Source: Mucilaginibacter sp. PAMB04168 (GTDB lineage Bacteria > Bacteroidota > Bacteroidia > Sphingobacteriales > Sphingobacteriaceae). Taken from it: a DNA stretch of 64,000 nt. The position numbers were made by a program, and so were the translations under genes. Location: positions 3,844,001 to 3,908,000 of the forward strand of contig NZ_CP155079.2 in NCBI RefSeq assembly GCF_039634365.2, in the 5' to 3' direction. Under the pieces are notes generated by a model. It saw only the letters and a list, made by a program, of their open reading frames with translations, was not told the origin of the DNA and ran no database searches. Below, one piece after another: positions 25,004 to 34,109 of the stretch (position 1 is its first letter; each line of letters opens with the position of its first letter).

Positions 25004-26115
25004 TGGGTGGTTTTTATAAAGGTTCCTATTAGGCCAAATACATTCAGGTATAAGTAGTACAATAAATCAAAGAAGGGAAGAAACCATATTAAGTCCTTCC
25101 CTGTCAATTTATTAGCCGATTTTTTATAAATAATAACTTGAGTTATCAAGCGCACAAAATATGCTGCAGCAATTACCATGGGCTGCATATGGTAATGCAA
25201 GCATAAACCTAACGTTACATAAAATAAAAACCCTGCCATAGCGTCGAGGCTCAGCATACGCCGGTGTTTATTTTTATATAAACCGCCCACACCCATGTGT
25301 CGCTTCTTTTGGCGATAATAGGCTTGAAGAGTTTCCTTGGCATCGGTATAAACAAAGGAATCGGCGTGTAGTTCAACGGCCGTATTATCTGGAGTGGCAT
25401 TACGGTTTACAAACAAATCATCATCACCAGCCAGTATATGGAGGTGCGAGGCAAAACCCTTTGTACGAAAAAACAATGATTTAGTATAAGCCAGATTACG
25501 ACCAATACCCATGTACGCGTTGCGGCCTAAAGCGGCTGAAAAGTAGTTAATACCTGTTTTTAGAGTTTCGAACCGGGTAAAAGCGTTTATAAAGCCACCT
25601 GCTTTTACATAAGGCGAATAGCCTAGCACAATCTCTGTTGCACCGGTAAAATTAGCTGCCATATGGGCAATCCAGTTAACGGAAGCCGGTTGACAGTCGG
25701 CATCAGTGAATAGCAAGTGCTCGTAGGTAGCAGCTTTAATACCCATGGTTAAGGCGAATTTTTTTCCGGTTTTAAAACGCGGATGCTCTGTAACAGTAAC
25801 CATTTTAAGATGCGGATAGTTTTCACTCATATTCAGTAAAATATGATGTGAATCATCAACTGAACAGTCATTTACAACCACAACTTCGAAGGTTGGATAT
25901 TGCTGCCCTAAAATTGCAGGCAAATATTTAACTAGATTTTGGGCCTCATTACGTGCGCTGATGATAACCGAAACTGGCAGTTGCACAGCCGACAAATCCT
26001 GCTCGGGCAAACGATAAACAGCCAGGCGACATTGCTGTATCAGCAAAAACCCCATTTGCACCACAAAGCAAAACAGGAATAGATAAAATAAAACTTCGGG
26101 TATATATTGTTCCAA
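24994..26115 (-). CDS. Membrane glycosyltransferase family 2
   Basis: 373 aa. An N-terminal membrane helix (about 5-27) precedes a GT-A domain with LPVSVIISARNEAQNL, VVNDCSVDDS, the DxD motif in FTDADCQP and the acceptor/base region around HILAGDDDLFVNRN. Two or more C-terminal helices (about 290-355) complete the topology. It likely transfers a sugar to a lipid or polysaccharide at the inner membrane. The start is chosen at ATG 26115. It is the first gene of an operon with the sigma factor and rsmG; substrate unknown. Confidence 0.87.
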   Translation of the reverse strand: MEQYIPEVLFYLFLFCFVVQMGFLLIQQCRLAVYRLPEQDLSAVQLPVSVIISARNEAQNLVKYLPAILGQQYPTFEVVVVNDCSVDDSHHILLNMSENYPHLKMVTVTEHPRFKTGKKFALTMGIKAATYEHLLFTDADCQPASVNWIAHMAANFTGATEIVLGYSPYVKAGGFINAFTRFETLKTGINYFSAALGRNAYMGIGRNLAYTKSLFFRTKGFASHLHILAGDDDLFVNRNATPDNTAVELHADSFVYTDAKETLQAYYRQKKRHMGVGGLYKNKHRRMLSLDAMAGFLFYVTLGLCLHYHMQPMVIAAAYFVRLITQVIIYKKSANKLTGKDLIWFLPFFDLLYYLYLNVFGLIGTFIKTTQWK

Positions 26116-26272
26116 ATTTTAACCAACTAAAATAAAGGGCAAATTTGTTAAATTTAAGCGACTTATAGGGCAAATACTTCAAATTAACCTGTAGCTAACC
26201 TCTGCTTTAAACACACCACTTATTCCTCTTTGATTTCGGCTAAATCCTTCTGTAAGGGCACTTAAACGGCTT

Positions 26273-26304
26273 TTTGGCTTAGGTTTATTTATTTAGTAAT
26301 TTTG
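26273..26304 (+). promoter_or_regulatory. tgt promoter
   Basis: TTTG (26273-26276), a 20-base spacer and TAATTTTG (26297-26304) match the consensus. The tgt ATG at 26315 is only 10 bases beyond, so the mRNA leader is expected to be a few bases at most. Confidence 0.75.
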
Positions 26305-26314
26305 TCAACTTACA

Positions 26315-27445
26315 ATGAAATTTAATTTAACTGCTCAAGATAAATTTTCAAAGGCTCGGGCCGGCGAAATAACTACAGACCATGGCGTTATACAAACGCC
26401 CATTTTTATGCCCGTTGGTACCGCCGGAACCGTTAAAGCGGTCCATCAGCGCGAACTGAAGAATGATATTGAAGCGCAAATTATACTGGGAAATACCTAT
26501 CATCTTTATTTGCGCCCCGGGTTAGGCACACTTGAACAGGCCGGCGGCCTGCACAAATTTAACGGCTGGGATAAGCCCATTTTAACAGACAGTGGTGGCT
26601 ATCAGGTATATTCGCTGAGTCAGGCACGTAAAATTAAGGAGGAAGGTGTTACATTTCGGTCGCATATTGATGGCTCGAAGCATTTGTTTACGCCAGAATC
26701 GGCCATGGACATACAGCGCGTTATTGGTGCAGACATAATTATGGCTTTTGATGAATGCACACCCTACCCTTGCGAATACGGCTACGCACGCCGGTCCATA
26801 GAAATGACGCACCGGTGGCTTAAACGCTGCTGCGACCGGTTTGATAGCACTGAGCCTAAGTACGGCTATAGCCAAACACTCTTTCCTATTGTGCAGGGAT
26901 CTGTTTACAAAGATCTTCGGGTAAAATCAGCCGAGGTAATTGCCAGCTTTGAGCGTGAAGGTAATGCTATAGGCGGCCTTTCGGTTGGAGAACCCGCCGA
27001 GGAGATGTACGCGATGACGGAACTGGTATGCAATATACTGCCCGAAAGCAAACCCCGTTACCTTATGGGCGTGGGCACGCCTGCTAACATACTGGAGAAC
27101 ATTGCCTTAGGCGTTGATATGTTTGACTGTGTAATGCCCACCCGTAATGCCCGGCACGGATTGCTGTTTACCAGCAACGGCATCCTCAATATGCGTAACG
27201 AGAAATGGAAGAACGATTTTTCGCCGATTGACGAGAATAGCGACCTATGGGTAGACCGCGAGCACTCTAAAGCTTATTTAAGACACTTAATAACCTCCGG
27301 CGAGATGCTGGGTGCACAAATAGCAAGCTTACACAACCTGCATTTTTACCTGTGGCTGGTAACGCAAGCTCGCGAAAAGATAATAAGTGGAGAGTTTTAC
27401 AGTTGGAAGAATAGCATGGTTAAACAATTAGCCCAACGCCTCTGA
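26315..27445 (+). CDS. tgt: Queuine tRNA-ribosyltransferase
   Basis: 376 aa. Exchanges guanine-34 for queuine or preQ1 in GUN-anticodon tRNAs. Catalytic Asp92 in TDSGGYQ and nucleophile Asp271 in MFDCVMPTRN are present, and HGLLFT follows. The zinc site of the E. coli and Zymomonas enzymes (three cysteines, CxCxxC) is replaced by SDLWVD at 309-314, while the fourth ligand His340 is kept. I recall the same loss in other Bacteroidota, so this may be lineage-wide. The stop overlaps the next gene by one base (TGATG). Confidence 0.92.
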   Translation: MKFNLTAQDKFSKARAGEITTDHGVIQTPIFMPVGTAGTVKAVHQRELKNDIEAQIILGNTYHLYLRPGLGTLEQAGGLHKFNGWDKPILTDSGGYQVYSLSQARKIKEEGVTFRSHIDGSKHLFTPESAMDIQRVIGADIIMAFDECTPYPCEYGYARRSIEMTHRWLKRCCDRFDSTEPKYGYSQTLFPIVQGSVYKDLRVKSAEVIASFEREGNAIGGLSVGEPAEEMYAMTELVCNILPESKPRYLMGVGTPANILENIALGVDMFDCVMPTRNARHGLLFTSNGILNMRNEKWKNDFSPIDENSDLWVDREHSKAYLRHLITSGEMLGAQIASLHNLHFYLWLVTQAREKIISGEFYSWKNSMVKQLAQRL

Positions 27446-28554
27446 TGTTTAAATTCTTAGATAACTACATCAAGATCATCGACTGGTACATCATTAAGAA
27501 GTATCTGGGCACCTTTGTGTTCACGCTGTCGCTGTTTTTGGTAATAATCGTGGTGTTCGATGTATCTGAACACCTGGATGATTTTTTGAAGAGCAAAGCC
27601 CCCCTGAGCGCTATTGTTTTTCAGTACTATGGGGGTTACCTACCCTATTACGCCAACATTTTGCTGCCGCTTATCAATTTCCTGGCGGTGATATTTTTTA
27701 CGGCCAAAATGGCCAACCAAACTGAGATTGTGCCCATATTAAGCGGCAAGACGAGTTTTAACCGCTTTTTAAGACCTTACTTCATCGCGTCGGGTGTTAT
27801 TTTCGTCTTCTTTTTTATTGGTAACGTTTACCTGATCCCGTTAACCAATCAGTTAAGCGTAAAATTCGCTGACACTTATACCAACGAATCGGATCCAACC
27901 AAAAAAGAGATGCACATGCAACTGGACGACCGCACCTTCGTTTATCTCCAATCGTACGATAATGCGGTAAAAGCGGGTTATAATTTCATGCTCGAAAAAT
28001 TTGACGGTGATGTTTTGAAGGAAAGGCTAACTGCTCAGAGAATTAGTTACGACTCATTGAAACACACCTGGTCGATACAAGATTTCAAAGTACGATATGT
28101 AAACGGCCTAAAGGAGCAAATGATAGAAGGCTCACGGAAAGACACACTGCTAGATATGAAGCCAACAGACTTTGAGGCAAACACCGATATCAACACCAAC
28201 ATATACAGGGCTATATCTACCCCCGACCTAAGCAAGCAGATTGAAAAAGAAAAAATAAGGGGCACAGGCAGGTTAATTGAACTGCAGTTGGAGAAGTACA
28301 GGCGTTTTATTTATCCGTTTTCTGCTTTTGTGCTTACGCTCATCGGCGTTTCCATATCATCACGTAAAGTGCGCGGGGGGATAGGCCTGCCCTTGGGAGT
28401 AGGCATACTGCTGTGCTTTTTATACATCGTAGTAGACCGCTTCGCGAACGTATTTTCACTCAAAGCCGGCTTAGCTCCTATCATTGCCGTTTTTATTCCC
28501 AATGTACTGTTTGGCCTTACCGGTTTATACATGTTACAAAAAGCGCCTAAATAA
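27445..28554 (+). CDS. LptF/LptG-family permease (YjgP/YjgQ)
   Basis: 369 aa with three N-terminal membrane segments (about 18-38, 60-85, 105-128), a periplasmic beta-jellyroll-like region (about 135-270), and three C-terminal segments (about 283-365). This is the topology of LptF and LptG, the inner-membrane permease of the lipopolysaccharide exporter LptB2FG. The starting segment IIKKYLGTFVFTLSLFLVII is typical. Which of F or G it is cannot be decided from sequence alone. It overlaps tgt by one base. Confidence 0.88.
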   Translation: MFKFLDNYIKIIDWYIIKKYLGTFVFTLSLFLVIIVVFDVSEHLDDFLKSKAPLSAIVFQYYGGYLPYYANILLPLINFLAVIFFTAKMANQTEIVPILSGKTSFNRFLRPYFIASGVIFVFFFIGNVYLIPLTNQLSVKFADTYTNESDPTKKEMHMQLDDRTFVYLQSYDNAVKAGYNFMLEKFDGDVLKERLTAQRISYDSLKHTWSIQDFKVRYVNGLKEQMIEGSRKDTLLDMKPTDFEANTDINTNIYRAISTPDLSKQIEKEKIRGTGRLIELQLEKYRRFIYPFSAFVLTLIGVSISSRKVRGGIGLPLGVGILLCFLYIVVDRFANVFSLKAGLAPIIAVFIPNVLFGLTGLYMLQKAPK

Positions 28555-28576
28555 GCGCTAAAAAAATATTGTTCTT

Positions 28577-29500
28577 ATGCCCAAACTTACAGCGCCCAAT
28601 ACCGAATTGAATAAGAACTTACTTATTCTGCACTTTACTGTATTTATATGGGGCTTTACCGGCATACTGGGCAAACTAATAACTATTACGGCGGTAAACC
28701 TGGTTTGGTACCGGGTTCTCATTGCATTTTGTACACTTTTCCTTTACTTCAAATTTAATAAGCAGGCGCTTAAAGTAAATCGCAAAACGTTCCTGAAATT
28801 GTTTTTCACAGGCGCTTTGGTAGGCGGGCACTGGATACTTTTCTTCCAGGCCATTAAGGTTTCTACCGTATCGGTAACGTTGGTTTGCCTGTCATCGCTT
28901 ACCTTGTTTACCGCTGTGTTTGAGCCGCTTATTAAACGAAAGCCTGTATCCAAACTGGAGATCTTTTCAGGATTGCTCATTATTACCGGCATAGTACTCA
29001 TTTTTAAATTCGAGTCTCAGTATACTTTAGGAATTTTTTTAGGGCTGCTTTGCGCTGCTGCCGCTAGTCTATTTTCGATAATTAACTCAAATGAGGTAAA
29101 AAGCCACCACCCTGCCATCATTGCTTTTTACGAGCTTATAGGCGCTTTCTTTTGGATTACACTGTTTATGCTGTTAACCAATGGCATGACTGATTTACAC
29201 ATTCCTAAGGCCAATGATATTGGCTACCTGGTTATATTGGGAACCATTTGCACTTCACTGGCCTACGTGGCAGGCGTATCCGTTATGCGCGAGTTATCCG
29301 CCTTCAAAGTAGCACTTATAACCAACCTGGAACCCGTGTACGGCATTATTATGGCCTTCATGTTTTTTGGAGATTTGCATACTATGAGCTTAGGTTTTTG
29401 GATAGGTGCGGCTATTATATTATCTACCATTTTTCTTTTCCCGGTTGTACAGAAGCAAGCATCACGACTTAAAAACCGAAGAGCTGGCACACCGGCATAA
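28577..29500 (+). CDS. EamA/DMT-family transporter
   Basis: 307 aa with about ten hydrophobic segments arranged as two EamA repeats (first half about 12-140, second 150-290). Recognisable pieces are FIWGFTGILGKLI at the first helix and the ELIGAFFWITLFM and GAAIILSTIFLFPV segments. These transporters export metabolites; the substrate is unknown. It is 22 bases after the Lpt permease gene in the same direction. A 955-bp spacer follows. Confidence 0.85.
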   Translation: MPKLTAPNTELNKNLLILHFTVFIWGFTGILGKLITITAVNLVWYRVLIAFCTLFLYFKFNKQALKVNRKTFLKLFFTGALVGGHWILFFQAIKVSTVSVTLVCLSSLTLFTAVFEPLIKRKPVSKLEIFSGLLIITGIVLIFKFESQYTLGIFLGLLCAAAASLFSIINSNEVKSHHPAIIAFYELIGAFFWITLFMLLTNGMTDLHIPKANDIGYLVILGTICTSLAYVAGVSVMRELSAFKVALITNLEPVYGIIMAFMFFGDLHTMSLGFWIGAAIILSTIFLFPVVQKQASRLKNRRAGTPA

Positions 29501-30352
29501 TCATCAACGATACACTAAGAAATTTTCCTGGCTATTATAAAAAGCAACAACTTCACTGCTAAGTATGTCCTTTTAGCCAGACTGTCCTAAGCAATCACAT
29601 TCCACCGTTTGTTTGGCGTATTAATGTCGCCTGACTTCTTGCCGACGAAAAGCATGTGACTTCAAGTTGCTCTCCGGTTATCCAAAACTTGCTGATCGTT
29701 ACCAGACACCTCCATACTTTTTTAGCGTACAAGTTCTTCTAAGCATTTAGATTCAATAATCTAGGCGGCTCGCCTTTCTTAAATTATGAACCAAAGCCTA
29801 AGTTGGGCACTCACCTCTAAAACTCATTTTAAAGACCTGCATTGAAGTTTAGCTTTTTTTAGCTACACAGGAACACCATCATTAAAATAATTGAGCAGAT
29901 GTAAAATCCATTTTTTGCTTAGTGTATAGATTTAGAAATGGCCATCTTATAAAATTCTTCAAATTTATCTAATAAAAGACTGAACACGTCCAGTAATTCA
30001 CTTTACAAAAATTCTATTATATATTGATTATCAATTAATTATAAAAATCATATAAACATAAAAAACATACCATTACACCATTTAGAAAATGGTCTTACTA
30101 ACAAAATTAGCAATTGACGTTTTCTAGCGTCATGATACCTACTTTAAGAATTGTATATCAAATATTTAATACAAATCATATAAACTAATTTTACTACAAC
30201 GTTTGTTGATAAGCCAATTTAGGTTAGTGTAATTAACAAAAAGTTGAGGTACGATAGTTTTTGTTAGGAGTAGTGTTAGTTTCAGTAAAATGTATATTAC
30301 CCTATTTAATCCTTTGTAAATTATTACATCCATTTTTGTTAACCCTAAGTCT
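29501..30352. other. Long AT-rich intergenic region with inverted and direct repeats
   Basis: No open frame of convincing quality. A strongly AT-rich core at about 29960-30300 carries a perfect palindrome ATTGATTATCAAT (30023-30035), inverted arms ACCATTT/AAATGGT (30077-30093), arms TGACG/CGTCA (30115-30132), and an exact 13-base direct repeat AAATCATATAAAC at 30045-30057 and 30173-30185. No tRNA-like structure was recognised. It could hold an unannotated small RNA, a regulatory region or a decayed gene. Confidence 0.5.
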
Positions 30353-30382
30353 TTTGCAAGAGTTGGCGTAAGCTTAAATTTG
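30353..30382 (+). promoter_or_regulatory. Promoter of the LapA-like gene
   Basis: TTTG (30353-30356), an 18-base spacer and TAAATTTG (30375-30382). The spacer is one base short of the usual 19. Predicted start about 30388, leader about 68 bases. Confidence 0.6.
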
Positions 30383-30455
30383 GATAGTATAGCGTTAGCT
30401 GAAGAAGGGTTTGCCGAAAATTTTGCATATTAGGCCACACAACCTTTAAAGAATC

Positions 30456-30752
30456 ATGAGCTTTAGAACCACCTTGGCTATCATAATAACTGTCTTCCTC
30501 ACGGTTACTATTATGCAAAATACAGAGGAAACAGAATTTGTAATTCTGTTTGTACCGGTAACCTTACCTAAGCTGGTAATGCTAACAGCTATATCTGCAA
30601 GTGCCTTTATTTTGGGTATACTGGTTAGTCGGCCTCGGCAGAAAAAGGTGGTAAGACGATACGAAGATGACCAGGAAAATGACACTGATGACGAGCATCC
30701 CAGAAGGCGTCCCGATACACTAAGTGACGAGGATAGAGAATACATTAGCTAA
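30456..30752 (+). CDS. LapA-domain small membrane protein
   Basis: 98 aa. Two hydrophobic segments (about 7-20 and 38-59) surround a short periplasmic loop with the family motif MQNTEETEFVILFVPV, then a highly charged Arg/Asp/Glu tail of 35 residues facing the cytoplasm. This is the DUF1049/LapA arrangement; in E. coli LapA takes part with LapB in lipopolysaccharide assembly control. The LapB partner is not adjacent. The stop codon lies inside a strong inverted repeat. Confidence 0.8.
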   Translation: MSFRTTLAIIITVFLTVTIMQNTEETEFVILFVPVTLPKLVMLTAISASAFILGILVSRPRQKKVVRRYEDDQENDTDDEHPRRRPDTLSDEDREYIS

Positions 30753-30775
30753 GCACCTTGGTGCTTAGCTAATGT
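30742..30775. terminator. 34-bp near-perfect inverted repeat over the lapA-like stop codon
   Basis: ACATTAGCTAAGCACC (30742-30757) and GGTGCTTAGCTAATGT (30760-30775) are perfect 16-bp arms separated by two bases. There is no T tract on either side. It sits between convergent genes and probably ends both transcripts, or protects the mRNA ends. Confidence 0.65.
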
Positions 30776-30823
30776 TAAAAACATTGGATTTTTATATACT
30801 TATGGAATAGAGGAAATTCCAGA

Positions 30824-31957
30824 TCAGGCGTTAACTGCGCAAATCTCTCTGATCTTGCTCACGGCAAAATCTACTTCTTCGCGGGTATTGTATTTGGAGA
30901 AAGAGAAGCGAACAGCAGGGCGATTGGGATTAGCGCCTATACCATTTAAAACGTGTGAACCAATATTAGTACCGGAGCTACACGCGCTACCACCCGATGC
31001 AGAGACGCCGGCAATGTCCAGACTAAATAAAAGCATATCGGCCATTTCCATCTCCGGGAAAGAAACGTTAAGAACCGTATACAGGCTCTTATCCGGATCA
31101 GTCTCTCCATTAAAGTGTATACCCGGAATTTGCTGTAACTGCTCCATCATATAGCTTTTTAGGCCTTGTATGTATGACTGATGATGAGCCATCTCGCTAT
31201 AAGCCATTTCTAAGGCTTTAGCGAGACCCACAATGCCGTACACATTCTCGGTTCCCCCGCGCATATTTCGTTCCTGAGAACCGCCGTAAATCATCGGGTT
31301 TATCTTCACTTTATGATTTATGTACAAAAAGCCAGTACCTTTTGGCCCATGAAGCTTGTGCGCAGCGCAAACCATGAAGTGAACTTTTAACTTGCTCAGA
31401 TCATGCGCATAGTGCCCAACCGTTTGCACAGTATCACTATGAAACAATGCATTGTACTGCTCGCAAAGAGCACCGATACGCTCTAAATCATTAAGCGTAC
31501 CCAGCTCGTTATTGGCATGCATAAGCGAAACAAAACTGCGCTCGTTATCCTTCAGTAATTGCTCCAGATGCTCGTAGTTAACATGTCCTTTATCATCTAT
31601 ATCTACGAAGCTTAGCTTAATAGCACCTGTTTTTTCCAGTGCTTCAAGCGTGTGTACTACCGCATGGTGCTCGATACGACTGGTAATAGCATGCCTTAAG
31701 CCATGATCAATGATACCGCAACGAATTGCTGTATTATCAGCCTCGGTACCGCCCGACGTGAAAAAAATTTCGGCCGGTGACGTGTGCAGCAAATTAGCGA
31801 TGGTTTTACGGGCCTTTTCCACTATGGAACGAGCCTCGCGACCATGAGCATGGATGGACGACGGGTTACCATATTGGCTTTCCATCACCTGCACCATCTG
31901 CTTCATTACTTCGGGATCAATTGGCGTAGTAGCTGCGTTATCGAGATAAATTCGCAT
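30824..31957 (-). CDS. Cysteine desulfurase, IscS/NifS family
   Basis: 377 aa. A pyridoxal-phosphate enzyme that takes sulfur from cysteine for iron-sulfur clusters and tRNA thiolation. SGGTEADN (68-75) and Lys201 in CAAHKLHGPKG mark the cofactor site. The catalytic Cys326 lies in SGGSACSSGT. Length is close to NifS-type proteins. No iscU, iscA or suf gene is adjacent. Converges on the LapA-like gene. Confidence 0.9.
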   Translation of the reverse strand: MRIYLDNAATTPIDPEVMKQMVQVMESQYGNPSSIHAHGREARSIVEKARKTIANLLHTSPAEIFFTSGGTEADNTAIRCGIIDHGLRHAITSRIEHHAVVHTLEALEKTGAIKLSFVDIDDKGHVNYEHLEQLLKDNERSFVSLMHANNELGTLNDLERIGALCEQYNALFHSDTVQTVGHYAHDLSKLKVHFMVCAAHKLHGPKGTGFLYINHKVKINPMIYGGSQERNMRGGTENVYGIVGLAKALEMAYSEMAHHQSYIQGLKSYMMEQLQQIPGIHFNGETDPDKSLYTVLNVSFPEMEMADMLLFSLDIAGVSASGGSACSSGTNIGSHVLNGIGANPNRPAVRFSFSKYNTREEVDFAVSKIREICAVNA

Positions 31958-32036
31958 GTTTAAGTGATTATTTAAGTACCTGTTGGGTTAATAATCGATT
32001 TATTTGAAACCAATCAACCACTAACACATCAGTTAC

Positions 32037-33425
32037 CTATTGTATATTCAAAATTCCTTTTATGTCAGCTATAATCTTATGTGCTAAATTATTAGCAGCG
32101 GCTTCATCTTCGGCCTCCGAGTAGATGCGGATAATGGGCTCGGTATTCGACTTACGCAGGTGTACCCATTGCTTATCGAACTCTATCTTTAAGCCGTCAA
32201 TAGTACTGTGGGGTTGCGACATGTACATCTCTTCCACCTTTACCAATAGCCCATCTATGTCCATACCTGCTGTTAGCTCTATTTTATTTTTAGAAATAAA
32301 GTAGCTAGGATAGCTGGCACGTAATACAGATACCGGTTTGCCAAATTTGGCAAGGTGCGTTAAAAATAAGGCAATACCAACCAGGGCGTCGCGGCCATAA
32401 TGTGTATCCGGATAGATGACGCCACCGTTACCTTCACCGCCTATCACAGCGTTTACCTCTTTCATTTTAGTAACCACATTCACTTCACCAACAGCGGCAG
32501 CATGGTACTCTCCTCCCGCCCGCTCGGTTACATCGCGCAGGGCACGGGTTGATGATAGGTTAGATACTGTATTGCCTTTAACGTGCTGCAATAGATAATC
32601 GGCAACTGCAACCAGGGTATACTCCTCGCCAAACATCTTACCATCTTCACAAACAAAGCAAAGGCGGTCAACGTCAGGGTCAACAGCTATGCCCAAATTA
32701 GCCTGATTAGTCAATACCTGCGCAGATAACTCAGTCAGGTTTTCAGGAAGTGGCTCGGGGTTATGCGGGAAATTACCGGTTGGATCACAATACAGTTGAT
32801 GAACGGTTTTAACACCTAAAGCCTCCAATAATGCAGGTACATAAATGCCGCCTGTAGAATTTACCGCATCTACCACAACCTTAAAATTAGCAGCCGCTAT
32901 TGCTTCTTTGTCTACCAAAGGCAGTGACAATATTTGGTCTATATGCTTTTGCAGGTAACTATTATCGATAGCTACCTTACCCAAATCATCTACAGATGCA
33001 TAATCAAATGCGCTGTTCTCCGCCATTTCCAGCACCTCTTTACCGTCAGTATCTGTGATAAACTCACCGGTACTGTTTAGCAATTTCAGGGCATTCCATT
33101 GCTTAGGGTTATGGCTGGCTGTTAAAATAATACCACCTGCAGCCCGTTCGGCGGGTACGGCAATCTCAACCGTAGGTGTTGTAGATAAACCCAGGTCTAT
33201 CACGTCGATGCCTAATCCTTGTAGCGTTCCTATAACCAGGTTGTTCACCATTGTGCCTGATAAGCGGGCGTCACGGCCTACCACAATCTTGCGGATCCCG
33301 GTCTTTTTAAGAGCCCATGCGCCAAAAGCCGAGGTGAACTTTACAACATCCAGGGGTGTTAAACCATCGCCGGCACTACCACCAATGGTACCCCTTATGC
33401 CTGATATAGATTTAATGAGCGTCAA
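32037..33425 (-). CDS. glmM: Phosphoglucosamine mutase (phosphohexomutase family)
   Basis: 462 aa, alpha-D-phosphohexomutase family. The phosphoserine is Ser104 in TASHNPKQWNALK. The metal loop DPDVDRL and the sugar-binding loop GGEGNGG are present. That sugar loop differs from GEQSGH of bacterial GlmM and GEASGH of phosphomannomutases but, as I recall, is usual for the Bacteroidota and archaeal type. It should interconvert glucosamine 6- and 1-phosphate for peptidoglycan and lipopolysaccharide. A TAnnTTTG element lies just upstream; a divergent PAP2 gene shares the control region. Confidence 0.88.
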   Translation of the reverse strand: MTLIKSISGIRGTIGGSAGDGLTPLDVVKFTSAFGAWALKKTGIRKIVVGRDARLSGTMVNNLVIGTLQGLGIDVIDLGLSTTPTVEIAVPAERAAGGIILTASHNPKQWNALKLLNSTGEFITDTDGKEVLEMAENSAFDYASVDDLGKVAIDNSYLQKHIDQILSLPLVDKEAIAAANFKVVVDAVNSTGGIYVPALLEALGVKTVHQLYCDPTGNFPHNPEPLPENLTELSAQVLTNQANLGIAVDPDVDRLCFVCEDGKMFGEEYTLVAVADYLLQHVKGNTVSNLSSTRALRDVTERAGGEYHAAAVGEVNVVTKMKEVNAVIGGEGNGGVIYPDTHYGRDALVGIALFLTHLAKFGKPVSVLRASYPSYFISKNKIELTAGMDIDGLLVKVEEMYMSQPHSTIDGLKIEFDKQWVHLRKSNTEPIIRIYSEAEDEAAANNLAHKIIADIKGILNIQ

Positions 33426-33446
33426 AATGAGTATGAATTAATGGAG

Positions 33447-33454
33447 CAAAAGTA
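33447..33454 (-). promoter_or_regulatory. glmM promoter -7 element (TACTTTTG)
   Basis: Minus-strand exact match to TAnnTTTG, 21 bases before the start ATG at 33425. No -33 TTTG seen. Confidence 0.5.
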
Positions 33455-33514
33455 AAAATTTATTGATGTATAGCTTATAAAAAGCGTGTGGTATTTATGC
33501 CATAGTTAATTGGT

Positions 33515-33522
33515 TATATTTG
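33515..33522 (+). promoter_or_regulatory. PAP2 gene promoter -7 element (TATATTTG)
   Basis: Exact TAnnTTTG match. It lies after the first possible start (33510) and before the ATG at 33546, which decides for the latter. Confidence 0.55.
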
Positions 33523-33545
33523 CTGCGCTTATAAAACCGTTATCA

Positions 33546-34109
33546 ATGCCCGATTTTTTACTGCAGCTAGACCGGCAGTTATTTCATTTTTTTAACTATA
33601 CGCTTGCCAATCCGGTATTTGATGTAGTAATGCCCTGGTTGCGCAACGCCAAGTTTTGGATACCTGTTTATGTGTTCATCATCGCATTCAGTATTTGGAA
33701 GTACAAGAAAACCGGCGCATGGCTTATTTTACTACTCATAGTTACAGTAGGCGTAGCCGATTTTAGCAGCGCAAGCCTCATAAAAAAGCAAGTGCAACGC
33801 TTAAGGCCCTGCCGCGACGATGTGGTATCGAAAACTATTATAAGCCGGGCCCCCTGCGGTACAGGCTTCAGCTTCCCCTCAACCCATGCTACCGATCATT
33901 TTGCCATGTCGGTGTTTTTAGGCATGGTTTACAGCCGCAGGTGGCGTTGGGTATGGGTTTGGGTATTGCTATGGGCGGTGCTGGTATGCTTTGCGCAAGT
34001 ATATGTAGGCGTACATTTTCCGGTTGATGTTACAGCCGGGGCTCTGTTTGGTGCTTTAATAGGCTCTATTTTTGCGCAAGTGTTTAAAAAACTTCAACCT
34101 CAATTTTAA
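33546..34109 (+). CDS. PAP2 superfamily phosphatase
   Basis: 187 aa from the ATG at 33546. Membrane-bound lipid phosphatase type. The three conserved motifs are visible: KKQVQRLRP (80-88), FPSTH (110-114) and the final histidine in YVGVHFPVD (His157). Five to six hydrophobic segments surround them. Candidate substrates are undecaprenyl diphosphate or lipid A phosphates; sequence does not decide. The stop overlaps the next ATG by one base. Confidence 0.88.
   Translation: MPDFLLQLDRQLFHFFNYTLANPVFDVVMPWLRNAKFWIPVYVFIIAFSIWKYKKTGAWLILLLIVTVGVADFSSASLIKKQVQRLRPCRDDVVSKTIISRAPCGTGFSFPSTHATDHFAMSVFLGMVYSRRWRWVWVWVLLWAVLVCFAQVYVGVHFPVDVTAGALFGALIGSIFAQVFKKLQPQF

Noticed and set aside
29501..30455. 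tRNA or rRNA gene in the long spacer
   Set aside because: No acceptor-stem, CCA or T-loop pattern was found by eye.
30446..30745. 99-codon minus-strand frame opposite the LapA-like gene
   Set aside because: Ser-rich shadow; the plus frame has the LapA motif and a promoter.
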